Below, one piece after another: positions 63,345 through 64,000 of a stretch of DNA of 64,000 nt. Below the pieces are notes generated by a model, which did no database searches, was not told where the DNA came from, and worked only from the letters and a program-made list of their open reading frames with translations. The position numbers were made by a program, and so were the translations under genes. The DNA is taken from positions 62,001-126,000 of the forward strand of contig JAUWLF010000001.1 of the NCBI GenBank assembly GCA_030613785.1. Direction: 5' to 3'. The stretch is from Chloroflexota bacterium. GTDB taxonomy: Bacteria; Chloroflexota; Anaerolineae; UBA7937; B3-Chlor. Position 1 is the first letter of the stretch. Every line of letters begins with the position of its first letter.

Positions 63345-64000
63345 GACTCACCCTCGCCTTCCTCCTGCGCGAAGTACTCGCCCAGCAGCGCCGAAAGATC
63401 CTCATCGGTATGGCGAGACAAGACTGAGAAGAAATCGTCCGCTGTGCTCAGCTTGTGGCTCTGGCTCTGACAGTAGTCCTGTAAGAAGGCGTAGAACTGC
63501 TGATCCCCCATGGTATTTCGAAGGTCCGCCAGGAAAAGCGCACCTCTACGGTATGCGGCATTCATGTATGAGGACTGATCGCCATAGTCGTAGATGGAAC
63601 CGTCTATGCTCCCGGAGGGCTGCCTGTTGAATACCTCGAACTCCCAGGCCCAGAGGTGGTCATCGGGATAGTTCAGCTTGTAGAACAGAAGTCCGCTGAA
63701 CGTCGCCAGCGCTTCGTCCAGCCAGGGCTCCATCACCTGATCGTTGCCCACCAGGCCGTACCACCACTGATGAGATACCTCGTGTGCCAGCAGCGAGACC
63801 AGCTGGGACCGCACGCCTCCGGGATAGGTCTCATACCACAGAGAGCCCAAGAAGGAAAGGCCCGAAAACTCCATACCACCGGCGAACTCCGTCTCGGCCA
63901 GCCTGAAGTCGGCATAGGGATAGGCCACGGCAAACTGCTCGCCATAGGTCTCCAGCGCTTCGGCAGCGAACCTGGCCATCTCCGCTCCAGCGCCTACATG
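63341..64000 (-). CDS. M1-family zinc aminopeptidase-like protein, C-terminal part (partial)
   Basis: The gene runs off the right edge: the frame stays open through 64000, so the true start is outside. The visible 219 residues contain GGMEFSGLSFLG (the GxMEN-like element), LLAHEVSHQWWYGLVGND with the HExxH-type motif as HEVSH plus the downstream Glu in PWLDEALATFSG, and YRRGALFLADLR. These are standard for gluzincin M1 enzymes. Ends EEGEGES. Coupled by GTGA overlap to the CapA-type lipoprotein, so the three exported proteins (M1, CapA, M14) form one transcript. Confidence 0.9.
   Translation of the reverse strand, partial: HVGAGAEMARFAAEALETYGEQFAVAYPYADFRLAETEFAGGMEFSGLSFLGSLWYETYPGGVRSQLVSLLAHEVSHQWWYGLVGNDQVMEPWLDEALATFSGLLFYKLNYPDDHLWAWEFEVFNRQPSGSIDGSIYDYGDQSSYMNAAYRRGALFLADLRNTMGDQQFYAFLQDYCQSQSHKLSTADDFFSVLSRHTDEDLSALLGEYFAQEEGEGES

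Noticed and set aside
1-64000. CRISPR arrays, rRNA or tRNA genes, prophage and integrase genes.
   Set aside because: No regularly spaced repeats, no rRNA-like blocks, no convincing cloverleaf and no integrase, transposase or phage structural genes were seen on either strand.

Overview
This is a gene-dense bacterial chromosome segment, fairly G+C-rich by eye, with about 69 protein genes and no rRNA, tRNA, CRISPR array or intact insertion sequence that I could recognise. My best guess for the host is a member of the Chloroflexota or a relative (inference). The reasons are the two-subunit glycine dehydrogenase, very short EF-Ts and IF2, proline/threonine-linked lipoproteins, a small EF-Tu-domain-II-like protein, and a seven-helix sensor ending in a sigma-like DNA-binding domain. 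Two CooC-type nickel ATPases beside a nickel/cobalt ECF transporter suggest a metabolism that uses nickel enzymes, possibly CO dehydrogenase. No such enzyme lies in the window.

Layout. 1-5.4 kb (- strand): dipeptide/oligopeptide ABC transporter, with a dppC-like permease running off the left edge, dppB, oppF, oppD, and a second tandem oppD paralogue. 5.5-6.5 kb: ECF sigma factor and a possible small partner. 6.5-9.8 kb: glycine cleavage genes gcvH-gcvPA-gcvPB. 9.8-14.1 kb: Nudix ADP-ribose hydrolase, LysM lipoprotein, macrodomain protein and the 7TM-HTH sensor. 14.1-18.7 kb: the classic rpsB-tsf-pyrH-frr-uppS-cdsA block. 18.9-26.5 kb (+ strand): Trm112-like and EF-like small proteins, OsmC, two CooC ATPases, a Fur-family regulator, a Cys/His-tailed lipoprotein and a NikL-CbiM-CbiQ-CbiO transporter. 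This reads as one metal-homeostasis island.

26.7-34.8 kb mixes adenine deaminase, a lipoprotein, a PIG-L deacetylase, ThpR, a LOG-like protein, a phosphoribosyltransferase, a divergent ammonium-transporter homologue that lacks one of the twin histidines, and an excisionase-type HTH fused to a receiver domain. 35.2-42.2 kb (+) is a fatty-acid/butyrate-type operon with two thiolases, an SDR, 3-hydroxyacyl-CoA dehydrogenase, acyl-CoA dehydrogenase and an acyl-CoA carboxylase beta subunit, but no crotonase. 42.3-45.3 kb has an RNase H-like protein, an M20 peptidase, a small membrane protein, REP-like hairpins and a metallo-beta-lactamase-fold hydrolase.

45.4-57.4 kb (+) is the information-processing block: proS, then nusA-ylxR-infB-rbfA-nrnA-truB-ribF, then archease and rtcB. 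rimP and ylxQ are absent from the usual nusA operon, and a terminator-like hairpin stands between the nusA promoter and the gene. 57.6-64 kb (-) holds an HD hydrolase, a DUF3795 protein, era, and three exported hydrolase-type proteins: an M14 peptidase lipoprotein, a large PBP-CapA-propeller lipoprotein, and an M1 peptidase running off the right edge.

Many genes overlap by 1-17 nt, and sigma70-type promoters with near-consensus boxes and mostly 17-bp spacing could be read by eye. The most unusual items are the membrane 7TM-HTH protein, the three-part CapA lipoprotein, the metal island with its unrecognised lipoprotein, the Gln-for-His ammonium-transporter homologue, and the long cytoplasmic-type extension on the DppC-like permease.
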